Part shown: piece after piece, positions 23,560 to 32,507 of the stretch
Layout of the letters: each line of letters begins with the position of its first letter
Position numbering within the stretch: the stretch's first letter is position 1
Assembly (NCBI RefSeq): GCF_003668875.1
Contig: NZ_RAWM01000028.1
Location: forward strand, 20,216-84,215
DNA from: Corallococcus interemptor
GTDB taxonomy: Bacteria > Myxococcota > Myxococcia > Myxococcales > Myxococcaceae
Length of the DNA: 64,000 bases
Direction of reading: 5' to 3'
Translations under genes and position numbers: made by a program
Notes under the pieces: model-generated
What the model saw: the letters and a program-made list of their open reading frames with translations, nothing else
Database searches by the model: none
What the model was told of the DNA's origin: nothing

Positions 23560-25365
23560 ATGAGGCCGCCACCCGCCATCCTGGTCCCTGGGGCGGAGGT
23601 GCTGGGCTACACGGTGGAGCGCCAGCTGGGACAAGGTGGCTTCGGCACAGTGTATCTCGCGCGCAACGCGGGAAAGCCATTCGCCTTGAAGCTGCTGCAC
23701 CTGCCGCGTGTCGGCGAGCGGGTGGAGCGTGAGGTCTCCATCCTCCTGAAGCTGCGCCACCCTCACGTCGTGGGCCTCCAGGGCTACGGGCTGTGGCCCC
23801 CAGGTGAGCCGCGCTTCGCGGTCATTGTCATGGAGTACGTAGATGGGCGCAGGCTGGACGTCTGGGCCCATGAGGAAAATCCCTCCGCGCGGCAGGTGAC
23901 GCGGGTGTTGCTGGACGTGGCACGGGCGCTCGCCGCGACACACGCGGCGGGGGTACTGCACCGGGACGTGAAGGAGGCCAACCTCATGGTGCGCGCCTCG
24001 GACGGCCTGGCCAAGCTGGTGGATTTCGGGATTGGCGACTACACGGGGGCGCGCGACCTGACGGCGGACATCCTCCCGCCGGGAACACCGGAGTACCGCG
24101 CGCCCGAAGCGTGGCGGTACTTCCGGCAGCATGCCCGGGTCCTCGGGGCCCGCTACGTGGCGGGCGTGGCGGATGACCTGTGGGCGCTCGGCCTCGTCTT
24201 CTATTGGCTGCTGACGGGGCGCAAGCCTTTCGATGGCGAGGACGACCCAAGCTTCATTGAAGCCGTGCTCACCCAGACGCCCGCGTCTCCGCACGATGCG
24301 AACGCGCGCGTGCCTCTGGCACTGAGCGATATCTGCATGCGCCTGCTGGAGAAGACGCCCGAGGCGCGCACACCGAGCGCCTTCGCCGTCGTGTCCGCAC
24401 TGGAGGAAGCAACGCGGGACTCGGATGCAGCGTGGGACGTGCCCTTGTGCGATGCCTTCGGCGAGGACACCGCGACGACGGAGGGTGAGCAGGACAGCTT
24501 CGAGAAGTGGCGGAACCGCCCCCGGCACAGGCCCCGGCGCGGCGTGCGTGCGCCGCTGTCACGGGCTGAGGCGCCGACGGTGCAGGGAACGACCGTGAAG
24601 CCACGACGTTCCCTCCAGGGATGGGGGGTGTTGGTGACGGTCCTGGCGCTGGTCGCGGTAGGCGTGCTGCTGCGGCACGGGACGGCACGGTTCCCAGGGA
24701 TGGTCGCGCATCGTCAGGAAGTAGCGCCCACTGACAAGTCGCCCCAATCTGGCCGGGCTGCGGCTCCCAGCAGGACAGAGGCCACCGCCGTAGCCGTCGC
24801 AGTTCCCGCGACGATTCAGGAGGTTGCCGCCACCGTGACGACGCAGACGCCAGAGACTCCCTCCCTACCGCTCTCCCCGAAACCCGCGAGAAAGGTCCGG
24901 AGCGTCATGACCCGAGCTGCGGGCATGGCCACCTGCACTGCGTTGCTGGGATGCCCCGGTCCCCAAGTACGTCCGCTCCCGCCGCCAGAGCCCTGCCCGG
25001 TGGGAGCGGTGAAGGCCATGAAGGCGAGGAAGATCGACATTGGGGAGAGACACGAAGCAGTCTTCGTCTTTTCCAGGCCGCACATCATTTCGGTCCACGA
25101 AGGCCCTACTCAGTTGATCCTGGTCGGCCCCTGGGAGGATCTGCCGAGCAACACGGAACTGTCAGGCCGGCTCATCGTGAGAGACCGCGTCTATGGACGC
25201 CTGACGTGGGCGACGACGCCGAAGGGTGACAGCTTCCCAGTGTGCCTGGACGTCCTCGCCGAAGAAGGAGATCGAGGAATGGCGAGGGAGCCTGGAGACG
25301 ATTCACCCACGAGTGCCCGCATCTTCACCCTCGCGCGTGTGAAGGCGGTGGGTGAGTTCGAGTAG
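23560..25365 (+). CDS. Transmembrane Ser/Thr kinase with periplasmic domain (DUF2381 partner)
   Basis: This 601-residue kinase has an intact catalytic domain at about residues 12-280: RQLGQGGFGTVYLAR, FALKLLH, LHRDVKEANLM, KLVDFGIGD and TPEYRAPE. One membrane helix lies near 348-368 (WGVLVTVLALVAVGVLL). The C-terminal ~115 residues form a beta-rich periplasmic domain (AVFVFSRPHIISVHEG, LSGRLIVRDRVYGRLTW). Between them a stretch reads MTRAAGMATCTALLGCPGP, a lipoprotein-signal lookalike with an internal ATG at 24906. The periplasmic part may therefore derive from a fused lipoprotein, or may still be made separately. The DUF2381-like gene follows after 5 bp, so the kinase probably reads the state of that secreted protein. 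Confidence 0.85.
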   Translation: MRPPPAILVPGAEVLGYTVERQLGQGGFGTVYLARNAGKPFALKLLHLPRVGERVEREVSILLKLRHPHVVGLQGYGLWPPGEPRFAVIVMEYVDGRRLDVWAHEENPSARQVTRVLLDVARALAATHAAGVLHRDVKEANLMVRASDGLAKLVDFGIGDYTGARDLTADILPPGTPEYRAPEAWRYFRQHARVLGARYVAGVADDLWALGLVFYWLLTGRKPFDGEDDPSFIEAVLTQTPASPHDANARVPLALSDICMRLLEKTPEARTPSAFAVVSALEEATRDSDAAWDVPLCDAFGEDTATTEGEQDSFEKWRNRPRHRPRRGVRAPLSRAEAPTVQGTTVKPRRSLQGWGVLVTVLALVAVGVLLRHGTARFPGMVAHRQEVAPTDKSPQSGRAAAPSRTEATAVAVAVPATIQEVAATVTTQTPETPSLPLSPKPARKVRSVMTRAAGMATCTALLGCPGPQVRPLPPPEPCPVGAVKAMKARKIDIGERHEAVFVFSRPHIISVHEGPTQLILVGPWEDLPSNTELSGRLIVRDRVYGRLTWATTPKGDSFPVCLDVLAEEGDRGMAREPGDDSPTSARIFTLARVKAVGEFE

Positions 25366-25370
25366 CAAGG

Positions 25371-26303
25371 TTGCCCGGGAGAAACCGCCGAGTGTCCTCT
25401 TCCCCTATCGTCGTGCTCCTGGGAGTCCTGTTCACGAGTCCGGCAGCGTTCGCCCAGCCCGAGGTCCAAGCTTCAGGGCTGAGCGCACGCCGCATCGAAC
25501 TCAATCCGGACGAGAGTCCTTCCGTCTCCGAGATCGCGATCAGTGCGGGACTCTCCACGGGACTCTATTTCGACTCGGATCTGGTGCGGGACTGGATGGA
25601 GTTGGAAGGAAGGGAGCGATTCTCCCTGGTGGACATGGGACAGGCTACGCTCCGCTTGATTCCGTCCACGCGCGTGGTTCCAGGCGAACGGTTCCGCTTG
25701 GTCGTGCGCTTCAAGGACGGTGCTGCACCGGCGAGCGCTTCTTTTCTCCTGCGGGTGCATCCCGCAAAGGCGGAACCCCTCGTCGAGGTTTACCGTGAGA
25801 AACGAACGATTGAGACCTATCAGCAGGAAGTCCGGGAGGTTCGTGCGGAGTTGGCACGGTGCCAGGACGAGAACTCGCGGCTGATGGCCGAGCATGAAGC
25901 CCCCAGTGGACTGACAGGTCTGCTCGCAACCCAGAACCTTGATGAGAACGGTGTCGCAGCACGGACCGTGACCAGGGCCATCGTTTCGTCGCAGGACAAT
26001 GCCCTGGAGGCCATCTCCGTCACCACCTATCGTACCAAGGGGGCTGTTGCTGTAGTCGTCCAGCTGGCGACGAAGGCAGGCGCCCACCCCTGGAGCGCAA
26101 AGGGAGCAACGCTGAGGAGCAAGACCGGAGCGGAGTTGAAAGTGCTCCGCGTCTGGCAGCAACAACTCATCCCCTTGGGTGAGGCTCGGAGCATTGTAGT
26201 CGAGGCAGAAGCCCCCGGGGCCGGCGTCCCGGGACCGTACTCCCTCAAGCTCTGGGAGGACGGCCCCCGCACCGTCACGTTGGGCAACGTGGCGTTCCCA
26301 TAG
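25371..26303 (+). CDS. Secreted DUF2381-like protein (TIGR02268-type)
   Basis: This 310-residue exported protein belongs, by my reading, to the myxobacterial DUF2381 paralogous family. TTG 25371 gives a signal peptide with a basic n-region (MPGRNRR) and the cleavage region PAAFAQPE. GTG 25392 is possible but removes the basic residues. The mature protein has two beta-rich parts (LSTGLYFDSDLV, ERFRLVVRFKDG; and VVVQLATKAGAHPW) separated by a short helical segment (TYQQEVREVRAELARCQDE). It starts 5 bp after the kinase stop, so the two are one operon. A role as the periplasmic partner of that kinase is inferred from the pairing. Its GC content is lower than most of the window. Confidence 0.75.
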   Translation: MPGRNRRVSSSPIVVLLGVLFTSPAAFAQPEVQASGLSARRIELNPDESPSVSEIAISAGLSTGLYFDSDLVRDWMELEGRERFSLVDMGQATLRLIPSTRVVPGERFRLVVRFKDGAAPASASFLLRVHPAKAEPLVEVYREKRTIETYQQEVREVRAELARCQDENSRLMAEHEAPSGLTGLLATQNLDENGVAARTVTRAIVSSQDNALEAISVTTYRTKGAVAVVVQLATKAGAHPWSAKGATLRSKTGAELKVLRVWQQQLIPLGEARSIVVEAEAPGAGVPGPYSLKLWEDGPRTVTLGNVAFP

Positions 26304-26335
26304 TCACGTCCCAGCATTATCGCCGACTGCGAACC

Positions 26336-26695
26336 ATGAAGCCGGAAGACCTTCAGAAGCTCGTCGCGAAGTTCGAGCAGCATGCGGCGGCACAAACGGA
26401 CGCCATCTGGCGAGGAGACGCGAAAGCCGCAAACAAACACGCGGATGAATCCATCGCAGCCTTCAAACTGCTGAGAACGCAAGGCGATGCAGGACGGGAT
26501 GCGCTCGCGACCCTCTTCACCCACCCACGGATGGAGGTTCGAACGGCAGCGGCGGCGCTGCTCCTGCGGCATCGGACCGCCGAAGCCAGGGCCGTGTTGG
26601 AGGAGGCCGCGAAGGGGAAGGGGTTGATCCCCTTTGAAGCACAGGAAGCCCTCAAGCGCTGGGAAGAAGGAACCTGGTCCCTGGATCCGGCTTGA
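26336..26695 (+). CDS. DUF2019-like helical-repeat protein, paralogue 2
   Basis: This 119-residue helical protein is similar in plan to the 21459 gene: KAANKHADESIAAFKLLRTQ, a central MEVRTAAAALLLRHRTAEAR and a closing PFEAQEALKRWEEG. It follows the DUF2381-like gene by 32 bp on the same strand and completes a kinase/DUF2381/DUF2019 set. It has no signal peptide, so it stays in the cytoplasm, away from the secreted neighbour; it might instead contact the kinase domain. It converges on the porin-like gene with 4 bp between stops. Confidence 0.7.
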   Translation: MKPEDLQKLVAKFEQHAAAQTDAIWRGDAKAANKHADESIAAFKLLRTQGDAGRDALATLFTHPRMEVRTAAAALLLRHRTAEARAVLEEAAKGKGLIPFEAQEALKRWEEGTWSLDPA

Positions 26696-26699
26696 GCGC

Positions 26700-27446
26700 C
26701 TACGCCCCACCGCCCTGCCAGATCAGCATCCCCATCACGCCCACGTCGCGGGAGCCTCCCGCGTGGAGCCTCCAGGGCACCGCCACTCCGAGCTCCAGGG
26801 ACTTCAGCGGACGCGCCATCAACCCCGGTGACAGGAGCAGGGTGGAGGTGCCGTCCTCGTCCCTCCAACCCGCTTCCACCATGGGCCGCAGCGGGCCCAG
26901 GGCCAGCACCGCTCCAGCCGCGATGTCCGGGTGGAGCTCTCCTTCCAGTCCCCGCACCCCGGGCAGCTCCTCCGCCTTCAGCTGGAGGTTGAAGCCCAGC
27001 GGCCCCACGTCCTGATACGCCAACAGATACGGCTCGAAGCCCGGGCGGAACCGGTCGTCCCGGAAGTCTCGCGTGGCCTCCAGGTCCATGCCCAGGCTCA
27101 GCGTGAAGCCGCGGCGTCTGTCATTGACCAATGCCAAGCCGATGCCCGCCTCCGCCGTGTCCAGCCCTCGCGGATCCTCCGGCGTCGTCAGCGCGGCCTT
27201 CACCTCCACCTGCACCCGGTCGCTCAGGCCGTACTCGGCTTGCACCGGCAGCTCGAAGCGCGTCTCGCCATCCTGACGCGTCCACTCCAGCCCCGTGCCC
27301 AGCTGCACCTCGCCCCGCTGCTGCGGCGGTGCGCCGTCTCCCAGGAAGAACTCCTGTACCCGCCCCTCCACCCCTTCCGCCGCCATCGCGGGCAACGACA
27401 AGAGGCCCAGGAGTCCCACCGTGACGAGCTGCCGTCCGTTCGCCAT
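26700..27446 (-). CDS. Outer-membrane beta-barrel-like protein
   Basis: This 248-residue protein starts at ATG 27446, which gives the signal peptide MANGRQLVTVGLLGLLSLPA with cleavage after AMA. The mature part alternates short amphipathic beta strands (LGTGLEWTRQDGETRFELPV, FTLSLGMDLEATRDF, SLELGVAVPWRLHAG), typical of an outer-membrane barrel of roughly 10-12 strands. I do not recognise a specific family. It is divergently arranged from the lipoprotein at 27619 with 172 bp between starts. Function might be transport or structural; nothing in the context decides it. Confidence 0.65.
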   Translation of the reverse strand: MANGRQLVTVGLLGLLSLPAMAAEGVEGRVQEFFLGDGAPPQQRGEVQLGTGLEWTRQDGETRFELPVQAEYGLSDRVQVEVKAALTTPEDPRGLDTAEAGIGLALVNDRRRGFTLSLGMDLEATRDFRDDRFRPGFEPYLLAYQDVGPLGFNLQLKAEELPGVRGLEGELHPDIAAGAVLALGPLRPMVEAGWRDEDGTSTLLLSPGLMARPLKSLELGVAVPWRLHAGGSRDVGVMGMLIWQGGGA

Positions 27447-27618
27447 GTCAGCAGGGTGAACACGGCCTTGCTCCAACGGGCCCCTCCTCCGTGCCTCCCA
27501 CCGCCCGGCTGCCTGCCTGCTTCAGGAATACGCCAGGGCGCCCAGGCCCCGCGTGGAGGCTTGCATCACCGCGCGTGAAGGTGGCAAAGCCCGGGCTCCT
27601 CCTCCTTCGAGAACGACC

Positions 27619-29109
27619 ATGCCCTTCCCCTCCGCTCGACACACCGTGGCCCTGCTGGCCCTGGGCCTCACCGCCTGTGGCGGCAAGGACGTGCGTCCCG
27701 TCACCGACCCCTGCGTGGAGAGCACCAGCGCGGATCCGGCCAGCGGGACGTGCGCGCCGCTGCGCTTGCAGTGCGCGCAGGACCTGGGCGGCTTCAACAC
27801 GGACCGCTACGTGTGGCGCGACCGCGACTGCCACGTGCGCTCCGTGTCGCTCGTGCGCAACGACGCGGCGGACCCCGCGGGCTGGAATGGCGGCTACATC
27901 CGCCGCTACACCTACGAGGTCTCCGGCGCCCAGCGCGTCTGCGACGGCCAGCACCCGGAGGTGCCCGGCTGGGGCATGGTCACCAGCCACCTCAAGGAAG
28001 GCCAGACCTGGGGTGCCTGGACGCAGGACGTGCGCGGCACCGGCCGCGTCGTCTTCAAGGGCTCACACCACGCGCTGCATGAGCTGAAGTGGCCCCTGTC
28101 CCTGGACGGCCACGTGGTGCAGGTGACCGTGCAGTACCTCTTCGCCACCGGCCGGGACCATCCGCTGTACGCCATCACCCACGACGCGTCCGGCTTCCCC
28201 GCGAACCAGATTGAAGCCGACGTGCGCTCGCCCTACGGCGACCTGGGCTTCGACGGAAACGCCAACACGGACATCGCCGGCCTGGGCTGGGGAGACCGCT
28301 ACCGCTTCGTCACCCTGTCCTCCCCCGTGACGATGAACACCGGCTGGGACTACCGCGAACCCAACGTCGTCCCCTACACGCGCATGTGGACCGCCGCGCC
28401 GGACGCGGAGATGGGCGCCGTGCAGACCCAGACGTGGGAGCAGAAGCCCGCGGGCGGCTACTGGCTGTACCCGGAGTGGGGCACGCGCCACGCCAATGGC
28501 CCCATGCCCGTGGACTACAACTGGCCCTACCAGCTCAACCAGTACGAGCTGCCCTCCGTCACCAACTCCCACCGGCTCGCGTGGGGCAGCAACTTCGGCG
28601 CGGTGGGCCTCTCCCAGTACCCGCGCCTGGGCGACGACGGCGTGATGCTCTCCGGCCACCCCTACCAGAGCTACTCCGTCTTCATGGTGCTGGGCACGCA
28701 CACGGCAAGCCCCGTGCTGTCGCTCGTGTCGGAGGTGGAGGCGTGGCAGGGCGTGAAGCTCACCGCCTCGGAAGGCACCGTGCGCACGCGCGGCCCGGGC
28801 GGCGTGGGCCGCTCGGACTCCGTCACGTACGACGTCCCCGGCTACAACCCCGTCTACGCCACGTGGGAGGCGGACGCCGCCTCCAACCGCGTGACGCTGG
28901 CGTTCGACACGGCGGGGCGCACGCTCGCGCACCCCATGCTGGTGGTGCACGGCTACACCGCCACCACCGCGCCCGGGAAGGTCTCACTGGACGGCCAGGC
29001 GCTCACCCCGGGCACGGACTACTTCGCGTCCGTGGACGCCGAGGGCAAGGCGCTCTGGCTCACGCTCCAGCGCGACCTGAAGGGCTCCTCCACCCTGAAG
29101 GTCGAGTAG
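27619..29109 (+). CDS. Large secreted lipoprotein, function unknown
   Basis: This 496-residue protein has a lipoprotein signal (MPFPSARHTVALLALGLTAC). The mature part is rich in Trp, Tyr, Gly and Asp and looks beta-sheet-dominated, as in extracellular carbohydrate-binding or beta-propeller proteins. Recognisable segments are FNTDRYVWRDRDCHVR, GWGDRYRFVTLSSPV, YWLYPEWGTRHANGP and a final Ig-like part (VTLAFDTAGRTLAHPMLVVH, LTLQRDLKGSSTLKVE). I do not recognise the family and see no catalytic signature. ATG 27619 was chosen because it opens the signal peptide. It ends 7 bp from the convergent coiled-coil lipoprotein. Confidence 0.7.
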   Translation: MPFPSARHTVALLALGLTACGGKDVRPVTDPCVESTSADPASGTCAPLRLQCAQDLGGFNTDRYVWRDRDCHVRSVSLVRNDAADPAGWNGGYIRRYTYEVSGAQRVCDGQHPEVPGWGMVTSHLKEGQTWGAWTQDVRGTGRVVFKGSHHALHELKWPLSLDGHVVQVTVQYLFATGRDHPLYAITHDASGFPANQIEADVRSPYGDLGFDGNANTDIAGLGWGDRYRFVTLSSPVTMNTGWDYREPNVVPYTRMWTAAPDAEMGAVQTQTWEQKPAGGYWLYPEWGTRHANGPMPVDYNWPYQLNQYELPSVTNSHRLAWGSNFGAVGLSQYPRLGDDGVMLSGHPYQSYSVFMVLGTHTASPVLSLVSEVEAWQGVKLTASEGTVRTRGPGGVGRSDSVTYDVPGYNPVYATWEADAASNRVTLAFDTAGRTLAHPMLVVHGYTATTAPGKVSLDGQALTPGTDYFASVDAEGKALWLTLQRDLKGSSTLKVE

Positions 29110-29116
29110 CCGCGGG

Positions 29117-29821
29117 TCAGTCCGCGGTGCCGCTGCCGCCGTAGCCCTGCGGGGCCTGCGAGCGCAGCCGCTGCCACTCGGCGCGGGCGTCCTGCTCCAC
29201 GCGCTTCTGGTCGTCCACGCGGCGCCGGGCGTCCTCCACCTCGCGCTTGGCGTCGGCGACGGCGGCCATGAAGTTCGCCTCGGACATGTCCCTGGCGCGC
29301 ACGTCGCCGCTCTTCTCCAGCGCCTGGAACTGGGCCAGGTTGAGCTCCGCGTCCGCCACCTTCAGCTCCGCGTCGCGCAGGTCCTTCTCCGCCCTGGCGG
29401 TGTCCGTCTTCTTGTCGTGCCAGGACACCTCGGCGTCGGCGGCGGCGCGGCCGGCCTCGGCGCCCTGGAGCTTGGACTGGGCCTGCGCGATGGGGCTCTG
29501 CTGGCCGGTGGCCTCGGCGGCCTTCACCGCGGCCTTCTCCGCCTCCATGCGGCTCTTGGCGGCGTCACCGTTGCGGCGGGCCACCTCCGCGGCGCGCTCC
29601 GCGTCGCGCACCGCCACCTCGGCGCGCGTCACGTTGTCGGCGGCCTTGGTGCGGGCCAGCTGTGCCTCACGCACCTCGCCCAGCTGATCCTCGGGGACCC
29701 GCGCCATCATCGCGTCGTCCACGCGAGAGGCCCGCGAGCTGCTGCAGCCGGCGAGGAACGTCATGGACGCCCCCAACGCCAGTCCCACCACCCAGTGACG
29801 CTTCGTCCTGTTCTGGAACAT
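29117..29821 (-). CDS. Coiled-coil envelope lipoprotein
   Basis: This 234-residue lipoprotein starts at ATG 29821 and has the signal MFQNRTKRHWVVGLALGASM with lipobox LAGC. The mature part is almost wholly helical and rich in Ala, Glu, Lys and Arg with heptads (VAVRDAERAAEVARRNGDAA, VADAKREVEDARRRVDDQKR). This recalls OmpH/Skp-like or periplasmic spacer coiled coils. It ends in a short Gly/Ser tail. It most likely hangs from the outer membrane into the periplasm; a function is not evident. The 254 bp upstream to the divergent lipoprotein at 30076 hold the promoters of both. Confidence 0.7.
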   Translation of the reverse strand: MFQNRTKRHWVVGLALGASMTFLAGCSSSRASRVDDAMMARVPEDQLGEVREAQLARTKAADNVTRAEVAVRDAERAAEVARRNGDAAKSRMEAEKAAVKAAEATGQQSPIAQAQSKLQGAEAGRAAADAEVSWHDKKTDTARAEKDLRDAELKVADAELNLAQFQALEKSGDVRARDMSEANFMAAVADAKREVEDARRRVDDQKRVEQDARAEWQRLRSQAPQGYGGSGTAD

Positions 29822-30075
29822 GTTCTCGATCCCCCGTCCAAAGATGACTGGGGAAGAACCTAGACACGGCCCCGCGGGGCGACAGGCGTCACGGACGACA
29901 CCGTTCCCAATGGAATCCGTCCGGGCCCAAGACGGCCGAGGAGCAGGCAGGCTCCGGCCCATTTCCCGCCCATGCCGTTGCCGTCCGGGACTTTCGTCAC
30001 GGTGGATGTCCCAACCCGGACGGGGCGCGTGTCTCAAGGGCGCGCGGACGACGCGCCACCAGGGAGAGGGACGAC

Positions 30076-30621
30076 ATGAAGCGAACCGGATGGGGATTCG
30101 TGCTGGGAACGGGCTGCGCGCTGATGGTCGCGGCCTGCGGCGCCGGGCCGGATGAATCCGAGGACATGGAGGGCACGGAGTCCGTGAAGATGAGCATCTC
30201 GCTCGCGGGGGACGCGTGCGGCGTCTTCTCGGCCGCGGCGACCGTGAGCGCGCCGGACCTTCCGCCCCCGTCTCCGCAGTACCTCAACGTGGGCAATGGC
30301 TACATCGAGGGCTACCTGTTCAACATCCCCGTCGGGCCCCGGCGCATCGTGGAGGTCAAGGCGTACAACCGGATGGGGCTGGAGGTGTACGCCGGTGCCA
30401 CGGCCGTGGACGTGTACGAGGGCTCCGTCGCGTACGCGCAGCTCCAGCTGAAGCGCAACCCGCAGAACTGCCCGGGCGGCGGGACGGGCGACATCTACAT
30501 CATCGGCTCGCTGGAGGGCACCGGCCCGGGCCAGGACGGGGGCCCGGCCTACGACGCGGGCCCGTGGCCGACCTACGACGCGGGCGTGTACGACGCAGGC
30601 AGCGCGTTCGACGCGGGCTAG
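30076..30621 (+). CDS. Small lipoprotein with Asp-Ala-Gly tail repeats
   Basis: This 181-residue protein has a lipoprotein signal (lipobox VAAC) and GGGAGAGGG ahead of its ATG. Residues 35-135 form a compact beta domain (MSISLAGDACG, GYLFNIPVGPRRIVEVKAYN, VYEGSVAYAQLQLKRN) that resembles small carboxypeptidase-regulatory/transthyretin-like folds. The last ~40 residues hold repeats of YDAG/FDAG type, probably a flexible acidic tail. I do not recognise a family. Its stop overlaps the stop of the oxygenase gene on the other strand by two bases. Confidence 0.65.
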   Translation: MKRTGWGFVLGTGCALMVAACGAGPDESEDMEGTESVKMSISLAGDACGVFSAAATVSAPDLPPPSPQYLNVGNGYIEGYLFNIPVGPRRIVEVKAYNRMGLEVYAGATAVDVYEGSVAYAQLQLKRNPQNCPGGGTGDIYIIGSLEGTGPGQDGGPAYDAGPWPTYDAGVYDAGSAFDAG

Positions 30622-31220
30622 GTGCCCCGGCCGTAGAACCACGCGGTGAGGGCCAGGCGGGAGGCGTGGGCGGGCATCACCTCGTGCTCCAGCCGCTCGC
30701 TGAGGAACACCACCAGGCGGTCCAGCACCGGCGCCACCTCCACGGGGGCTCCGGTGTCCTCCGGGAAGAGGCGCAGCACGCCGCCGTGCTCCGGCTTCCA
30801 GTCCGCGTTCGCGTACCAGATGGCGGTGATGCGGCGGTTGGACCGGCCCGGGAACGCGTCGCGGTGGCGGGCGTAGTGCGCGCCGCCACCGGGATAGCGG
30901 GCCAGCTGCACGTCGAAGCGCCCCAGCCCCAGGTACGCGCCCGCGGACACGGCCTCGCCCAGCGCCTGGAAGCGGTGCCACAGGGCTTCGAGCTCGGGGG
31001 TCGCTCCGGGCAGCACCCACTCGATGTGGTCTCCACGCACGGAGGTATCGAGCGTGTGGTCCGCGCCGCGCCGGATGCCCGCGGGCTTCAGCGTCCCTGC
31101 ATCTACTCGCGCGAGCGCCGCGGCTCTCACCGCCAGCGCCCGCGCTTCGCCAAGGAAGGCGTCTCGCACGAAATATCCGTGCGAGTTCAGCGCCTCCACC
31201 TCCGTGTCCGTCAGCTCCAC
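30618..31220 (-). CDS. Fe(II)/2-oxoglutarate-dependent oxygenase
   Basis: This 200-residue enzyme has the double-stranded beta-helix of the prolyl-4-hydroxylase-like superfamily. The iron triad is His and Asp in HYARHRDAF and His in LEHEVMPAH. The 2-oxoglutarate Arg is ten residues on in SRLALTAWFYG. RRITAIWYANADW and HGGVLRLFPED are the usual flanking strands. It starts at GTG 31220. Proteins of this kind hydroxylate prolyl or other side chains or small molecules; the substrate here is unknown. The gene stands alone, divergent from DUF4230 and convergent with the small lipoprotein. Confidence 0.85.
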   Translation of the reverse strand: MELTDTEVEALNSHGYFVRDAFLGEARALAVRAAALARVDAGTLKPAGIRRGADHTLDTSVRGDHIEWVLPGATPELEALWHRFQALGEAVSAGAYLGLGRFDVQLARYPGGGAHYARHRDAFPGRSNRRITAIWYANADWKPEHGGVLRLFPEDTGAPVEVAPVLDRLVVFLSERLEHEVMPAHASRLALTAWFYGRGT

Positions 31221-31315
31221 CGTGGGCCGCTCCTTTCCGAGCGCCTGTCCGGAAGCCTGCGCCCATACGCTGCCCCAGAACGCCCCTGTTCCGGAAGCGG
31301 GTAGACTTCCGGCCC

Positions 31316-31933
31316 ATGGCGAAGAACGTCTCGCGAGCGCTGTCCCTCCTCGCCGCGGTCGCGCTCGGCGCGCTGGCGGCCTGGGTGCTGCTGCGTCCCG
31401 CGTCTCCCCGGCTGCCGGACTCCGCGACGGTGGTGGAGCAGATGCGGGAGGTGGCCCGGCTGGAGACCCTGGACGTGTCCCTCTACAAGAAGGTCACCTT
31501 CACGCCGGAGCCGCAGGCCACGGACGCGCTGTGGAAGGACGTGCTGCTCTGGGCCAGCTACACGCTGCAGAACCCGCACGGCCGCGCCATCGTGTTCGCG
31601 GACGCGCACCTGGGGTTCGACTTCCAGCGCTTCGACGCGAGCCACCTGCACGCGGTGGGCACGCGCGTGGACGTGCTGTTGCCGCCGCTGCAAGTCACGG
31701 TGGCCCTGCGGCCCGGGGAGACGGAAATCATCGACTCCAACCTGGACAGCGCGCAGACGGCGCAGCTGCTGGAGAAGGCGCGGCTGGCGTTTGAAAAGGA
31801 GGTGCGTCAGGACCGGCGCCTCCAGGAGAAGGCGCGTCAGTCCGCGGAGCGCTCGCTGCGGGGGCTGTTGCTCACGCTGGGCTTCCGCGAGGTGCGGTTC
31901 GTGGAGACCCTACCGGTGGGGAGCGCGGGATGA
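31316..31933 (+). CDS. Membrane-anchored DUF4230-like protein
   Basis: This 205-residue protein has an N-terminal membrane anchor ([18 protein letters not shown]) and an extracytoplasmic domain of DUF4230 type: [60 protein letters not shown] and IIDSN. The C-terminus is a basic helix ([20 protein letters not shown]). The biochemical role of DUF4230 proteins is unknown. The macrodomain gene starts within its stop codon (ATGA), so the pair is co-translated. Confidence 0.8.
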   Translation: MAKNVSRALSLLAAVALGALAAWVLLRPASPRLPDSATVVEQMREVARLETLDVSLYKKVTFTPEPQATDALWKDVLLWASYTLQNPHGRAIVFADAHLGFDFQRFDASHLHAVGTRVDVLLPPLQVTVALRPGETEIIDSNLDSAQTAQLLEKARLAFEKEVRQDRRLQEKARQSAERSLRGLLLTLGFREVRFVETLPVGSAG

Positions 31934-32433
31934 CGGAGCGGCTGGAGCTGATTCAGGGCGACATCACGAAGGTCACGGCGGACGCCATCGTGAACGCAGC
32001 GAACTCCGCGCTGTCCGGAGGCGGCGGCGTGGACGGTGCCATCCACTGCGCGGCGGGGCCGGAGCTGCTCGCGGAGTGCCGCACGGTGGGCCGCTGTCCC
32101 ACGGGTGAGGCGCGTATCACGAAGGGCTACCGGCTGCCCGCGGCCCACGTCATCCACGCGGTGGGCCCCTCGTGGTGGGGCGGGGACCGCGGCGAGGACG
32201 AGCTGCTGGCCTCGTGCTACCGGAGCACGTTCGCGCTGATGGAGCAGCACGGGCTGCGCACGGTGGCCTTCCCCGCCATCTCCACGGGCGCCTACGGCTT
32301 CCCCATCGAACGGGCCGCGCCCATCGCGCTGCGGGAGATCCGCGCGGCCCTGGAGCGGCGGCCGGAGCTGGAGCGCGTCACCGTCGTGCTGTTCAGCGAG
32401 CGGGATTTGCAGGTGTATCAGCGTGCGTCATAG
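31930..32433 (+). CDS. Macrodomain O-acetyl-ADP-ribose deacetylase, YmdB-like
   Basis: This 167-residue macrodomain removes ADP-ribose or O-acetyl groups from ADP-ribose conjugates. Signature segments are [63 protein letters not shown] and [12 protein letters not shown]. The NAAN and GGGGVDxAIH motifs that hold the distal ribose are intact, so it should be active. Coupled translation with DUF4230 (four-base overlap) is notable, because macrodomain neighbours often counter ADP-ribosylation stress. No ADP-ribosyltransferase is visible nearby. Confidence 0.92.
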   Translation: MTERLELIQGDITKVTADAIVNAANSALSGGGGVDGAIHCAAGPELLAECRTVGRCPTGEARITKGYRLPAAHVIHAVGPSWWGGDRGEDELLASCYRSTFALMEQHGLRTVAFPAISTGAYGFPIERAAPIALREIRAALERRPELERVTVVLFSERDLQVYQRAS

Positions 32434-32507
32434 GGCGGGCCCACCTCTTCCAGAGCCCAGGCCCCTGCCGCGATCGGGCTAGGGTTCAATAGCGTTGATG
32501 GTGACGG

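Noticed and set aside
29816..29825. GAACATGTTC palindrome resembling a LexA box
   Set aside because: It spans the start codon of the coiled-coil lipoprotein and has a two-base rather than four-base centre, so it does not match a known LexA site.
30540..30621. Repetitive GACGCGGGC-type units as a possible CRISPR or tandem DNA repeat
   Set aside because: They are codon-phased and encode the YDAG/FDAG tail of a lipoprotein; there are no spacers.
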